A stretch of DNA of 64,000 bases. Origin: Hyaloscypha bicolor E (taxonomy: Eukaryota; Ascomycota; Leotiomycetes; Helotiales; Hyaloscyphaceae). Where the stretch lies: positions 62,001 to 126,000 of the forward strand of contig NW_020194610.1 of NCBI RefSeq assembly GCF_002865645.1, given 5' to 3'. Positions within the stretch are counted from its first letter, which is position 1. The number at the start of each line of letters is the position of its first letter. The translations under genes and the position numbers were made by a program. A model generated the notes under the pieces. The model had not been told where the DNA came from. It searched no databases and worked only from the letters and a program-made list of their open reading frames with translations. Below, in pieces: positions 25,401-38,865 of the stretch.

Positions 25401-26559
25401 GTAAAATACGAAAATGTATTCTTCCTAATTAAAGAAGCTCTAAAGATTCTATTTAGTTAATTGTTTTTAGTAAAAATAAAAATAAATATTATATATAGAA
25501 GTAATAGTTTATAGAATAAGAGGTTTATTAACTTTAAAGATAACTAAAATACCTGTATTATTATAATTATTCTACTTTTAAAAAATACCGGAAAGTAGAA
25601 AAAAGTAATAGTTTAAAAGTATTAAGCTTCCAGAATTAAGAAATTAAATAATATAGAGCAGGAAACTAAAGATAAAGAGGAAAAATAGAGCTTAATATTA
25701 TAACTAGTAGTAATATTAAGGGAAATAGAAAGATACCGGAATTTCTTATAGATTCTTTTATTTTAGGTTTAGGAGTTCAGGAAATTAATAATATTTTTAG
25801 AGAAACTAAAATAGAAAAGGCTCTAATTAGAATATTATTAAGAGTTATTCCGGATTTAATAGAAAAGAAAGCAAAAAGAATATTAAGTAAAGATATTTCT
25901 AAAGAAAAAATAAAGTAATATTTCCTAATAATAAAAAAATATATTTCCGAAGCTAAGAAATATTAAACCTAAAAGTAGAAAGAATTCTGAAATATATAAA
26001 AGCTTAAGAAAAGTATATTAAAATACCGGATAAAAAGATACTTTCTATATCTAACTAGAAAGAAGCTAAGTAAGAAGGTTATGAATTCCGGAAATTAAAT
26101 AAAAAGAATACTAGAGAAAATAGCTATAGCTCTTAAAGAAAAAGATAATAACTATAGTTTATTTCTAGTTATAGAAATATATAAAATAAAGAATAAGAAG
26201 ATTTAACTAGTAGATACTAATAATAGAACTAGAGAAGGCTCTAGTAAATATCCGGACTAGTTTAAGAAATCTAAAGCTAGAAAATACCTATAAGAATATA
26301 CTAGGAAATATAAGAATTACCTTTTACCGAGAATATTAGTTATTCTAAAAAGTTTATAACTTATTTTAAAATGTCTTAAATAATTAGATATTAGTAACTG
26401 GCTCTAGAAAAAAAAACTAGCTATATTCCGAAAATTAATAATTAATTAAGAAAATACTATTATATTTAATTAGAAAGAAATAGGAAAAGTTTATAAGAAT
26501 ATTAATTCTTTTATTCTAATTAAGACTATTAAGTATAAAGCCTAGTAAGAGAAGAATTT

Positions 26560-27480
26560 CCTGTATTCTAAAGCTCTAATACTAGTAGTAATAAAAATAC
26601 TATTAAAATATCTAGATTATAGAGTTCTTAAGAAGTATAATAGATCTTACTAAAATCTATAGTTCTTGGTTATAAAGAAGGTTATTAGGACTTATAAATT
26701 AATTAATACTATTATAAAGATAAATTTAGTAACCCTATAGAATACTAACTTATTCCTGTCTACTAATAAGATCTTAAAGAAATTTACTAAATATATTTAT
26801 ATCTTTCTAATTAATTTCTTTTCTAGATATAATTAACTTATACTAGATACTTGTAATAGAGATTTAACTATATTTATAATACTTCTAGAGCTATTAAGAA
26901 TAACTATATTATCTTAGGAAGCTACTAATTCCGTTATATAGTTTATATAAATTATTATAACTATTTTAGAGAATCTGTTTCCTAAAATCGCTATACTATT
27001 TATTAATAATATTAGAGTCAAGAGACCTTATATAGACTATAATAAATAGCTTATTTTACCTGAAATTCAGTATTTTATATTTAAATATCTTTAAAACCTA
27101 AATATAACCTTAGATAGAATTAAATAAGCCAGAGCTAGTATTAGAGAAAAATTATAGTTTTATTAAAATAGTATAGTTATTATTAACTTTATCTATAAAG
27201 TATTTGGAAGAAGCCCTTTAAGTTCAGGAATTACTAAGATCTTAAGATAGAAATATTATAATAGTATAACTAAAAGTAAGGCATTTATTGGAATTATTAT
27301 TTACTACTATATTTGGAATTATTATTTACTACTATATTTGGATTAAAGGCTTTATAATTATTACTAAACCTATTTACTACTTAATAAGGAAAGATATAAT
27401 ATGGGACTAGAGTAATAAATAAGTACTAGCTATATAAATCCTTTAAGAAAAGCTTACTATTACTCTAATATTTTGCAAGT
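26560..27480 (+). pseudogene. degenerate reverse transcriptase of 13-kb element
   Basis: The RT catalytic box lies at 26999-27030, reading F-I-N-N-I then V-K-R-P, where the family has two aspartates and VKGP. Downstream, KAFIGI--YYYIW (27280-27350) matches the conserved RT/RNase H connection of fungal gypsy elements. A 26-base segment (GGAATTATTATTTACTACTATATTT) is tandemly duplicated at about 27290-27345. Confidence 0.7.
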
Positions 27481-28429
27481 TATACTATAATCTATTAAAA
27501 GATTAGGGAATAATTATATTAGTAGTAAATACTAGCCTGGATAAATAGGGCGGGACTTTTAGTTAATATAATAATAAAGAGAAAAAGAAAGTTATATAAT
27601 ATAAGTCTAAAATCTGAAATAATACTAAATAGAAATATAATATTACTAAAAAAGAATACCGAGAACTAGTAAAGTATCTATAGAAAGTATAATTCTAGTT
27701 ATATAAAGTTAGATACTAATATACTTGTTATATAGCTAAGTAAAGTAGCTATAAATCTTCCTAAAGTTCTAGTTACTTACTAGCTAGTATAGATTTAACT
27801 ATTTGACTTTAAAGTCAAATATATTAAAGAAATCAAATATATTACTACTAACGGATTATTGAGATATCTATAGTAAGAAAGCAATACCGAAAATAACAAG
27901 AATATTAATAAATAATTAGTAATAGAGCTTAATACTATTAAAATAGTATTTGTTAAATAGAAAGTCTAGTTAAAGAAAACAATTCCGGTTTAGTTATATA
28001 ATATTATTTTAAGAAATTAGATTCTTAAAACCTTTACTAAATATTTAGATAATAGTATTTAGTTACTAGAAATTAATAATTAAAGCCTTACTATATCTAA
28101 AAGTAAATTAGTAATATTAAAAAATAATAAAATCCGGAAATTATATAGTAAAGGCTATAGTCTTTTATATATAACCTCTAGTAAAATAGTAAATAATAAT
28201 ACTAACTTATATATTTTATTTAATAACCCGACTATTTTACTAAATCTTTTAGATAATAGCTATTTCAAAAAATACTAGAATATTATATAATATCTTATAA
28301 TACTCTCTAGACTAGAAGAAATATTTAGAGCCAAGTTTCGAAAACTAAATAAAAAAGCTTTGAATTATAGTATAAAAGACTAATTACTCTAGAGAGTTAT
28401 ATCTAAAATATATTTACCTTAACTTATTA

Positions 28430-29760
28430 TTAATAACTAAAAATAAAAAGAAATTATTATTAAAGAGCTATATAACAAGATTAGATATACTAGAAGAAAA
28501 AGCACTTTTTACTTAGTAGCTAGCCAGTATTACTAGGAAGGTTACTATAACTATATACGGAAGTATATTAGTACTTATAAAGTCTATTAGTATAAGAATA
28601 AAAGAAGATAAAAAGAAGCTCTATATCTAATAAAAGCTATATCTCTTTTCTATTATATTGGAATTAATATAATTAAACTACTAGATTATAAAGAATATGA
28701 TTTATTAGTTACTACTAGAGACGACTTCTCAAAATAAATTAAAGCTAGACCTTTAAAAAACCTAACTAGTAAGAAAATTACCAAGTTTATTTAGGAAGAA
28801 ATCGTTTATAGATATAGTTTATTTAGATAACTTAAAATAGATAGCAGATCGGAATTTAAAGAAATAGTAATTTAGAAACTTAATAAGCTAGGGATTAATA
28901 GAATTATTATTTTAGCCTATAATTCTAAAGGAAATAATATAATTAAGAGAAAATATTAACTAATTATTTAAGTACTTATTATATTTATAATAAGTAAAAA
29001 GAAGCCTTAGATAAATTTATTACTATATATTCTATTTATTAACTAAGTTACTATATATAGACCGACTGGATTTATTTTCTTTTATATAATTTATAGTAGG
29101 GAAGTTATACTACTTATAGAAATATACTTTCTAATCTAGAGAATACTTGAGTAAGATAAAGTTTATAATAGAGAAATACTTCTGGAAATATATATAAAGC
29201 AAATATAGATAAGAAATAAAGATATTAAAGAAGCTAGAATAAAGAAAGACAGATAATACCGAGAGAGAAAAAAGTAATTTAATACTATTTACTAGATTTA
29301 TATAAAGCCTATTTCTAAAAAAAACCTAGTTCTTATATATAATATTAAATTAATAAATTAAAACAAGTTAAGAAATATAAAGCTACTATACTACTAGCTT
29401 GGCCTATATAGAGTAAAGTATATAGATTAACTAAAAGAATATTATATATTAAAAGAACTTAATAATACTATATTTCAAAGGATATATACCGGAAATTAAC
29501 TCAAGTAGTTTATTAAAAGAAATGGATTCTAGTACTTTCCTGAAAACGAAGTTAATAATAAGTATATACTTATAAATAAATATTTCAAGATAGATATAGA
29601 ACTAGAAAAGAAAGTAGTTATAGAGTATTATAAGCGAAATAGTATTTAAGAGATCGAGAAAGCTACTAGTATTATTATATATATTCTAGAGTTACCGGAA
29701 TTAGAGAAAGTAAAGTATATCTTCTTTATAGAAGACTAAGAAGAAGTATTTAATAATAGG
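28430..29760 (+). pseudogene. degenerate integrase and C-terminal domain of 13-kb element
   Basis: A plus-strand integrase is recognisable. An HHCC-like zinc region lies near 28500-28590. The catalytic core at 28650-28940 shows YDLLVTTRDDFSKW-like and FKEIV-like blocks. Several catalytic positions are changed by G-to-A: the first acidic residue reads asparagine (about 28668) and the glutamate of the third box reads lysine (about 28948). A C-terminal domain with KRNGFWYFPE-like sequence follows at about 29520-29545. It is inactive. Confidence 0.7.
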
Positions 29761-31689
29761 AACTTTTTTTAACCTGAAATAAAACTTATTACTTTTAATT
29801 CTTTATATATTTTTTATTTTTTTCTTCTAATTAATATTTATAACTTTTAGAGAGTATTATTATTAGACTATTATTCTGGGAATTAGACAAGCTTTACTAT
29901 TACTTATTTCTTACTATTATCTAATTACTACTACTAAATAGTATTCTTAATATATGAAATTATATTACTAAATCTTGGGAATTAAATATAAAGAATTCCT
30001 TTTAATATAAAAATAAATAGAGGATTAAGAGGTTACCTTATAGACTCTTGACTCCGAACTATAGTAACGGATAGTAACTATATTTGGAATTAGGGAAAGA
30101 AGAGAAAAAGGAAAAGGGTCTTTTATATATATTTTACTAGAATAGAAATCTTTTAAAAGCTCTATTTGCCTTTTTAACTAGCTATTCTTACGGCTTATAC
30201 CGGTCTAAAGCTTGACTATAATATTTATAGATCTCGACTTTAATTTGAACTACTATTATAATTTTCCTTATAATATCTAAATAAACTTTCTAATTAGGAG
30301 TTATATATAAATAGAATAGACAAATTAGAAGCCCTATAAGAGGAAAGAGAAACCTTATTAAACCTAATAGACATTTCCAAAAAAGCTTAATAATATATAA
30401 TTCTAGGAATCTTTTAGATATTAGATAAACCAAATCTGCTTATTTAAAACCTATTTCATATTAGAAAATTCACTTTTTCTTTAATATAATCGTGGCTATA
30501 TTTAAGATATATACTATAATTACTTTAAAAGTATATACTAAAGCTTAGTTAGTATATTATATATTTCTATTTCTATAAAAAACTTTTCCGGTATAGAATC
30601 TATTCTCTAATTATAATATTATTTCGTTACTAGAAACTAATTACTTCTTTAAAAAGCTAATATAATTTACTAATTCTTGCTATTAATCTGTTTTTTATTA
30701 TTAAATATTATTTAAATAATTACTATATTCTTAATACTAATTCGGAATATCTAATCTTTCTATATTTTATATTAACTTTAATATTAACTATTCTAAACTT
30801 AATAATAATACTATAAACTCTATTTATACTATTTTATAATTCTCTTTTCTATATACTCCGATATTTTCAGTATTACCTTTATTAATATAGATATTACTTT
30901 AAAGTCCCAAATAACTAAATAGTTTTATACTATTTAAAACTAATTCTAATAAGTACTAAACAAATGCAATTAGCTTTTGAAAGAGATATGAATTAGTTTC
31001 GGAAAAAGTAATATCTTATTCTAAATTATTTCTTAATTTTATTATTCTGATTTTTTTTTATTAATACTTATTTTATGTTTTCCCTAATATCTTTAGTATA
31101 TTTATATACCTTATCTTTTATATATTTCATATATTATTTCTTTTCTTTTATATTATTTTTTGAGTTAATAGAGACGTCTTTAAATAAATAGGGAATCGGG
31201 ATATACCTATATTATAAAATTTTCGTTATTCTTTTCTGTATTTTAAAACTTTAGATATTACTATTATATCTATATTTTTATTATATTATCTTCTTGTTTT
31301 TCTATTATTATTATTTAGTTTAATCTGCCTTAATTATTTCTTTAATTATATTCTCTTAAATATATATATTTATATTCTCTTCTATAATAGAAGTTTAATT
31401 TTATATTTTACTTTCTATAATTATTTCTAATTTATAACTATATTACTTTAAATATATCTAATTATTATACTTATTTTCTCTATTATATATACTACTATTT
31501 TAGCTTTGTTTTCTTACTAGAAAGAAAGAAAAACTCGAATATATATAATATATTTATATAATCTAAGACTATTCTAATTTACTCTTTATTTTGAAATATA
31601 TTTAAAAGAAATTCTTATAACTTTAAGAACCTTTAATTCTATAACCTATAACTATTATACTAATAATACCTTTATAACTTATTAAGAAT
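29761..31689. other. AT-rich spacer in 13-kb element
   Basis: Degraded DNA between integrase and the downstream reading region. I recognise no domain, LTR or terminal repeat in it. Confidence 0.4.
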
Positions 31690-34445
31690 AACAAAATAGC
31701 CAAAGAATAGATTCCTTAAGTTATTAAAGTATAGTAGCTAGTTCTTATAAGCTATAGTATTATTAAAAGCCTATAGATTAATAGTATTAAAGTTCAGAGT
31801 ATTAAAGAAGCTTGGGCAATTATAGAAGGCCTACTAATACTAGAAAAGATAACTATAATTACCGAATTTAATACAAATGTCCTAGATAAGCTAAGCAGTA
31901 TATATAATAAGCTCTTAAAGTAAAAAACCTTTATTAGAGACAGAACTAGACTAGAATTAACTAAGAAGAAGCTAAAGAACTATTAAGCTAATAATAGGGA
32001 ATTCGAGAATATTATTAAAAGCATTTCCAAAAGCAGATAAAAGAAACTTAATAAGATTAAGACTATAGTAAATAGTCTTAATACTAAGGGTTAAAATAGA
32101 ATTATATTATATAATAAAGCTTTTGGCTAATATATTAATAATATCTATAATAACCTTAGTAAAAACGTTTATAAGAAGTTATACTTTCTTTTTAAAATAA
32201 AAGCTTTAGTATATAAAGCTATTTAGTTAATTAATAAAGCTATTTTAGAGTATATTAAAAATAAGAAGTATTAAAATACTAGTATATTTACTAAATTAGA
32301 TATTACTAAGATATTCAAGTATACTAAAGCTATTTCGGAATATAGAGAATTAGAGTTTAAGCTATTATTAGCTAATAATTTCAAGGCTAGATAGTATATC
32401 TTTAATACTTCCGGAATTCTAATTAAGGGAGTTTATAATAACGAGCCTTTTCCTGCTTTTTGAGATAAGCCTAAAGAATAGGCCTCTATTATGATTTTAG
32501 CTTTAACTTAACCGGATCTAGCTAAGAAAAATAAAGCTAATTTAATAAAGCTAATTTAATAAAGCTTAGTAAGAAAACTACTAGTAAGGCTAGCAGAACT
32601 AGTATAACTAGATAAGAAGAATCTAGTAAGAATAAAGAGTAAACTAAGCCTAAGACTTCTAATAAATAATAGAGATCCGAATACTAAACCAAGTATAAAG
32701 TTAGTAGAATAGTAGAAGACAAGAAAGAGCCCTCTATACTAAAGAGAAAGACATTATCTAGAAAGATTCCCTTAATTATACCTAGAACCAAGAAGCGGAA
32801 AACTAAGAATATTGAGTCCGAAAAGCTTAATAATAGTATTAAATATACCTGTAAAATACTAGCTAAATAGAAATTAATACTTGTTTAGTAAGATAAATAT
32901 ATCTTTAAGGAAATATATAGCGGCATTTTAGGACTTATCTATAAGCGAGAATATTATAGGGTTAATAATAGATTTCTTAAAGCTCTTTATACGGAATATA
33001 TTTAGTAACTTGCTAATACTCTCTCTATTAATATATGAGATATTAAGAATACTCTAAAGCTAGTTATTAAGATCTATAAAGTTACTAAAGGCAAGAAGTA
33101 CATTTCCGTTATTTGAGTAAATAAGGAGATATAAGATTTCTTCTTTAAAAGCTAGGAGATTAAGAAATATAAATACAAGTATTATATTTCCGATTAATTC
33201 CGCCCTAATTTATAGCTCTAATTCAATATTATAGTTCTTATTCCTGAGTCTAGTATTACTAATTTGGGTATAAATAGCTATATTTATAAGAAGAATTATC
33301 TAAAGTAAATTAAGAAGCTTAATATTTAAGAACTTTTAATAGAGGAGATAGAGATACTATAGTTCTATTTCTGAAAAAATAATATATTAATATATAGAGA
33401 TTTTAGTAATAGCTATTTTATCTTAGCCTCTTAACTTTTAATAGCAGATCTATTAATATAGCTCGGATTTTATAAGGTATTAAGTAAATATCCTATTTAC
33501 CTAGTTACTTATTTTTAGCTAGTCTAATACTTTACTTCTGGAAATATTAATTATAATTAGTATAAAGGCAATACTAAAGATCTGGCTATTACTAAAGCTT
33601 TAAGTAGTGAATTTTACCTTAATAAAGAGTATTGGAATATTAGCTATATTTTCTTTATAAACTCTAAGAAGGCTACTACTTTTAGTAAGAAGTTCTTTAG
33701 AGACATTAATTACTTTTTTATTTCTAATAAATTTGAACTAGAAATAGCTAAGAAATTAGGCAAATATTTACTAAAGGTAATAGGAGAAAAGACTTCAAAT
33801 ATAGTCTATTTAATTAGATAAATAAATGCCTTTAGCTAGGTAATCTATAAGTCTGAAGTTATAGGAAAGTATTAATTCTCGGATAATATATAAGTTAAAG
33901 AATAGCTTAATAACGATTTACTACTTAATAGGCCTTTTACTATAGTTCCTATAAGTCTAGTTACTATTAAGAATAAAATATACGAAATAGAGTCTCTTAT
34001 AAGGTTATTAAAGCCTCTTATCTAGAGCTTTCTCCTCTTATTAAAGGTTAATTTAAGAATACTACAGATAATACGAAATTCAAAGAAGCTATCTATTTAA
34101 AGTATATTAGTATGATTTATGATATAATTTACTATAATAAGTCTCCTTAATATCCTGTAGTAAAGGCAGAAATTAAGTAATAGTTAAAGGCAAATACTAA
34201 TTAATATAGAGAACTATATTGGATTTAGTATAAGAATATAGCTAAGCGGGTTTGAATTATCTTTAAGCAAGTTCGGGAATACGAAATAAGACTATTTAAG
34301 GGTAATAAGTCTTATTTTAGATATATAGAGAAGAAATTAGATTAACTAATAAAGGAGAATCCTGAATATTTCATTATTTCGGATTCTAAATAGGATTTTT
34401 CTATTATTTTTAGTATTTAAGAGACAAATACAAATAAATAGAAGA
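31690..34445 (+). pseudogene. extra sense-strand degenerate reading region, function unknown
   Basis: About 900 codons read coherently on the plus strand if RIP-type stops (TAG/TAA for CAG, CAA or TGG) are tolerated. The first third is rich in K, E, L and N and looks coiled-coil-like; the second has a basic, serine- and lysine-rich stretch (about 32.6-32.85 kb); the last has blocks such as SGILGLIYKREYYR (about 32.92 kb). I do not recognise the family. It ends immediately before the right LTR, so it could be an additional gene of the retroelement or a separately inserted element. Frame assignment is by eye. Confidence 0.45.
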
Positions 34446-34451
34446 GTCGGA

Positions 34452-34754
34452 TATAATATAGCAGGCTATACTTATTAAAAATTATATTATTTTGGCGGTT
34501 TTAAAGTTTAGGTTATATAGTAAAGGCTATAGCCTTTTATATATAATTTGCGGAAATTATATAAGAAAGCTGGTTTTTCTATAGATTTAGATAATAATTC
34601 TTTATAAGTATTTAATTAATTAAGCTTTTATATACTATATATTATTTATACTTTATTATTTATACTTTTGATTTATTATTTTACTATTATATTACGTTTT
34701 ATACTCTAGTATATTTTATATAAGTTTTTATCTTATTATAGTTTCTTTTCTATA
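34452..34754 (+). repeat. right LTR of the 13-kb element
   Basis: 303 bases, matching the left LTR with mainly transition differences and followed by ATACT, part of the presumed target duplication. Confidence 0.8.
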
Positions 34755-34759
34755 ATACT

Positions 34760-37700
34760 CTAGCTATATTATATAGCTATATAAAGAGAGATATCCGGAG
34801 CTCTTAAAGTTCTTTAGAATTAAAAAATAATATATTACTAAAAATATTAGATTACTAGTTTAAATATAATATCTAGTAGGCTATAGTATTAGTTATCTAA
34901 TTATTATAGGTAATAGTAAATATTTCTTTAGTTTATAATTCTATTTCTTAAATATATAATTAATCTTATTAATAATAATTAATTTAATTAAGTTATTAAA
35001 GTTTTTAGTATTTAATTAGAAAATAGCTATTCTAATAAAATAGATAAAATAGTCTAATAGCTTAATTATTTTAAAAGTATTAAGGTCTAGTTCTTTTTTT
35101 CTTATTTAATATTCGGCTTTTCTTATAAAAAGATAAGAAATATTTTTTTTTATTTCTTAAATCTAATTTTACTAGTTCTTTTTAAAATTCTAGTTAGAAT
35201 ATCTTTAGAATAGTTGTTTTTTTAATATTTTTTATTAAAATATCGGATTTTCTAAATAAGATCCGGTTAATTTGTCTTATAGTTCTCTAGCTAATAAAGT
35301 TAATTCCGTTAATAGTTTAATAGAATATTATACTTTACTAGTTATTTTCTTTCCAGAATTATATTATAAGAACTAAGGTTAGTAATAAGTAAGTATTATT
35401 AAGTTTAGAAGTATTAGTTAATAGTTAGATCTATAATAACTAAATCTATAATAGCTAGATCTATAATAGCTAGATATTAAATAGCTTTATTAGATTATTT
35501 ATTAAAATCTTATAAAGAAATAGGAGTTTTAAGTTTATATAAGAATATTTATAGTACTTTTATTAAGGGGCAAATATACTTTTAGTTAATTAAAATATAT
35601 ATATTTACTCTAGTATTTACTAAATACTAGAATATTATAGTTTTATTTTTCTAATATATTTAGTAATTAATAAGAAACTAGTTTCTACTAATTAGCTAAA
35701 TAAGTCCTTAGTAAAGTTCTTATTTTAAAAAAGCTACCTTTATATCTAGAGCTAGATTTTTCCCGACTTATTAATATTATATTTCTTATTAGATAGTAAA
35801 TAAGAGTTAGTATTCTTATTATTTATTCCTGAATTATTAGCTTTCTCTAAATAATTCTCTTTAATAAATATAATCTTATTAAAGTTAGAATAAGTACTTT
35901 TTATATATTTAGGCTTTTTATAGCTATAATAATAAAGACTTTCTGGCCGGTCTAGCCTTTTCTTAAATTCTCGGTAAACTGCCTCTTTTAGCTATAAAAA
36001 TACCGGCTACTAAGATTAATCTATTAGATATAAGATTATTATAGCTTTTTAGATTCTGGTAGGCTTTCTAGCTTAAAATAGTATTTAATAGCAAGTAGTT
36101 TCTACTAGTTATTTCTTTTAGAATTACTAATTTTTAATTAAAAGAAGCTTATTCTCTTATTCTATATATTATTTAGTAAGGTTTCTAGAAGTATTAAACT
36201 TCTTATTACCTAAGCTCTTAAGTAGCTCGAGATTTATTTTATTTATTATAGTACGGCAGGCCGTACTCGTTAAAAGTTATATTGTTTTAGTGGTTTTAAG
36301 ATTTAGGTTATATAGTAAATACTATAGTCTTTTATATATAACTTGCAGAAATTATATAAGAAAGCTGGTTTTTCTATAGACTTAGAGAATAATCCTATAT
36401 ATATATTTAATTAATTAAGCTTTTATATACTATATACTATTTATACTTTACTATTTATGTTTTTAATTTATTATTTTATTATCTAGTTATGTTTTATATT
36501 CTAGTATACTTTATATAGGTTTTTGTTTTATTATAGTTTCTCTCTTATACTATTAAGTTATTATATTAGTTATTTAGTAACTTTTCTAGTTTTATTATTA
36601 AATAAATAAACTTTGCCTAGAATACTAGAAACGGCTTATTTCTTTATTTTAGGTACTAGTATATTTCTTTTACTTTCTGGTATTCTATCTTTTTATTTTT
36701 ATTATAAGCTTACTAAAAGATCTTAAAGATCTATTTAATAGTTAAGATCTATTTAACTAATTTAGATTCTAGTTAATTATAAATAAAGTTATAGGTATTT
36801 CTAGTAACTAGTTATACTATATAAGTAATTTTTAATAGTTTACTATTAAATTTAGAGAAGTTCTATATTAGTTTATTCTTTATATTAAATATTTAATTAT
36901 TAATCTAATAATTATTCTTATTTATAAATAGGGCGGAATTTTTAATTCTAATAAGTTATAGTTAATTACTATAAACTAAAAGCAGAAAAGAGCTTTAATA
37001 TTAGCCCTTAAATAGTTCTTCTAATAAGAATTTGTAGTATTTCTAAATATTTATCTATTTAAATCTCTATTTCATTACTTTTTCTTATACTAGTCTTTTT
37101 CTTATATAAAGTTAACTAGTAATTGCCTCTAGCTTATTAATTTTCTTAGTAAGTTAGTTAATATATAAATGAAATTTCTAGTAGTATTTTACTTATTTAT
37201 TAGTAATAAGATAGTATTTATTAATAAAGTTATCCTATATAAGTAATTACTATTAGGCCTTATCTGTTTTTAAAGTATTTATACTAATTTTGAGTTTCAA
37301 GTTAGCTAGCTATTTCTTAATATCTTTTTCCGGAATAGTATTATAATAGTTTTCCTAATAATATAGGTTTATAATATTAAAGTCCGGCTTTTCTATTTTA
37401 TTATACTAGAGCCTCTTATCTAATATACCTATAATAGTAATACTTGATTCTGGGCTATCTATAGTAGCTTTAGAAAAGGTATTAACTATAGAGGTAAATA
37501 CTAAATAAGTTCTTCTTATTTAATATTAGTAAACTATAACCTATTATTATCTTATCTAGTTTTAAGTTAGTAGATTAAAACCAACTATTATTTTTTCTTG
37601 TTTTAAATTAGTAAACTACTATTAATTCTTTCTATATTAGAAGAGAGAGCCGGTTCTTTTACTTTTATTAGTATTAAAAGAATATTATCTATTCTAGTTA

Positions 37701-37900
37701 AGAGTTAGGCTCCGAGATTAACCGGGTTATAAAGAATAATATGTTTCTTCTTTTATATTAGTAGAGAACTAATTACTAAAAGGGGAATAATATTTGCTTT
37801 AGTTAAGGGTTAGGCTCTAAGATTAACTAGATTATAAAAAATATTATACTTTTAGTTAAGCTCTCTAGTTCTTTATAGTTCGAGAAGATTATTAAATATT
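34760..37900 (-). pseudogene. degenerate gag region of minus-strand gypsy
   Basis: A minus-strand region with a zinc-knuckle-like segment at about 35950-35880 (Y-x-Y-x-KPKYIKS-type spacing, cysteines largely lost). It is interrupted by the solo LTR at 36247-36549. A roughly 95-base tandem duplication occurs at about 37700-37850 (AGTTAAGRGTTAGGCTC repeated). Confidence 0.45.
36247..36549 (+). repeat. solo LTR of the 13-kb element family
   Basis: A third copy of the 303-base LTR, with no partner and no internal region beside it. Flanks TTATT (left) and CTATT (right) could be a one-mismatch target duplication. It probably arose by LTR-LTR recombination. Confidence 0.7.
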
Positions 37901-37992
37901 AAAAGTAGTATTTTGTTTTTACTTTTTAAGAATAAATATAGGTCCTTTACTAGTAGTATTATATTGCCTCTATAGGCCGAGTCAAGTAAGCT

Positions 37993-38091
37993 TAGTATTA
38001 TTCTATTTAAGTAATTCCGGCTTAGCTTTATTTTATATCTATTTCTAATATCCTGTTCTTAGTAAATTATATTCTTATACTAGCTATTTTA
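37993..38091 (-). repeat. putative 5' LTR of minus-strand gypsy
   Basis: Partner of 16869-16970 in the same orientation; it differs by a handful of transitions and small gaps. Confidence 0.6.
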
Positions 38092-38865
38092 CTTTATACT
38101 TAAATTAAATTAAATTAAAATCAAGCTAATTAAAAAATAATTAAAAATAATTAAAAATAATTAAAGATAATTAAAGATAATTAAAGATAATTAATTAGAT
38201 TTATTATATTACTATATATATAACTCTAAAGCTTCGGAAGCCGAGATAAGACTAAAATAAGATCTAGGCTAGCTATATTCGGTATTACTAAAGATACTCT
38301 TTACTAAACTAGGCCTAGTACTAATTAGTAAGTAAAGCTAAAGATACTAGAACCTTTTTAATTTCTAGTAATTTTTTACTACTAATAAAAGAACTATAAA
38401 TAAATTCTTATAGTAATTAAGGAAAAAGAAATAAGAAAAGAAGAAAATAAGAAAGAAAAAAAAAAAGAGGTTTCTAAAAAAGAAAACTATTAAGATAAGA
38501 TAATATTATAATAGTAGTAAATAGCTTAAATTAAGCTAAAGACTATTTATTAGATTAAGGAAATACTAGCTATATACTAAATTATATATAATAGTATTAT
38601 ATAACTAGTACTATATAATAAAAACTAGTTTATTATTTTAGATTTAGATTAATTTTATACTTTTATATATACTTTATAGATTTTATTTATTTTTTATTAA
38701 TATAACTATTAGTTATTTAATAATCTTTAAAATTGCCTAAGAAAGTATGCTTTTATATTATTATATAATAATTATAATTAATTATAATAAAAATCAAGCT
38801 AATTAAATTATACTTAATTCTAATTAATTCTAATTAATTAGCCTTAATTATTTTTTGATATACTG
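38092..38865. repeat. AT-rich tail with short tandem repeats and hAT-like terminus
   Basis: Contains a 10-base-type tandem array (AATTAAAAAT/AATTAAAGAT variants) at 38100-38205 and a second ATCAAGCTAATTAAA copy at about 38790. It ends TTTTTTGATATACTG at 38865; the last 12 bases equal the 3' terminus of the hAT-like MITE at 9708-9719. GC-richer DNA begins at the next base. Confidence 0.55.

Larger units (their letters stand above)
21583..34754 (+). mobile_element. 13-kb Ty3/gypsy element with extra downstream reading region
   Basis: Two 303-base direct repeats, 21583-21885 and 34452-34754, act as LTRs. AATACT precedes the left one (21577-21582) and follows the right one (34754-34759; one base is shared with the LTR end), consistent with a target duplication. 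Between them, on the plus strand, lie gag-like, protease/RT and integrase regions (about 22.7-29.76 kb) and then a further long sense region at 31.69-34.45 kb ending just before the right LTR. The total is much longer than the usual 6-8 kb of fungal gypsy elements. The whole element is RIP-degraded and inactive. Confidence 0.7.
16869..38091 (-). mobile_element. minus-strand Ty3/gypsy element, interrupted twice
   Basis: Reconstructed host element. Short similar repeats at 16869-16970 and 37993-38091 are taken as 3' and 5' LTRs. Reading the minus strand from right to left gives a gag-like region (37.9-36.55 kb), a solo-LTR insertion, a zinc-knuckle-like segment (about 35.95-35.88 kb), the 13-kb plus-strand insertion, and then pol with the reverse-transcriptase core at 21042-21016 and integrase-like sequence beyond. 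The order gag, knuckle, RT, integrase, LTR is collinear across the insertions, which supports one original element. The LTR assignment and outer target duplication are less certain. Confidence 0.6.

Noticed and set aside
38100..38205. CRISPR-like or centromeric array
   Set aside because: Short AT-rich tandem units without unique spacers; simple slippage repeats in RIP DNA explain them.
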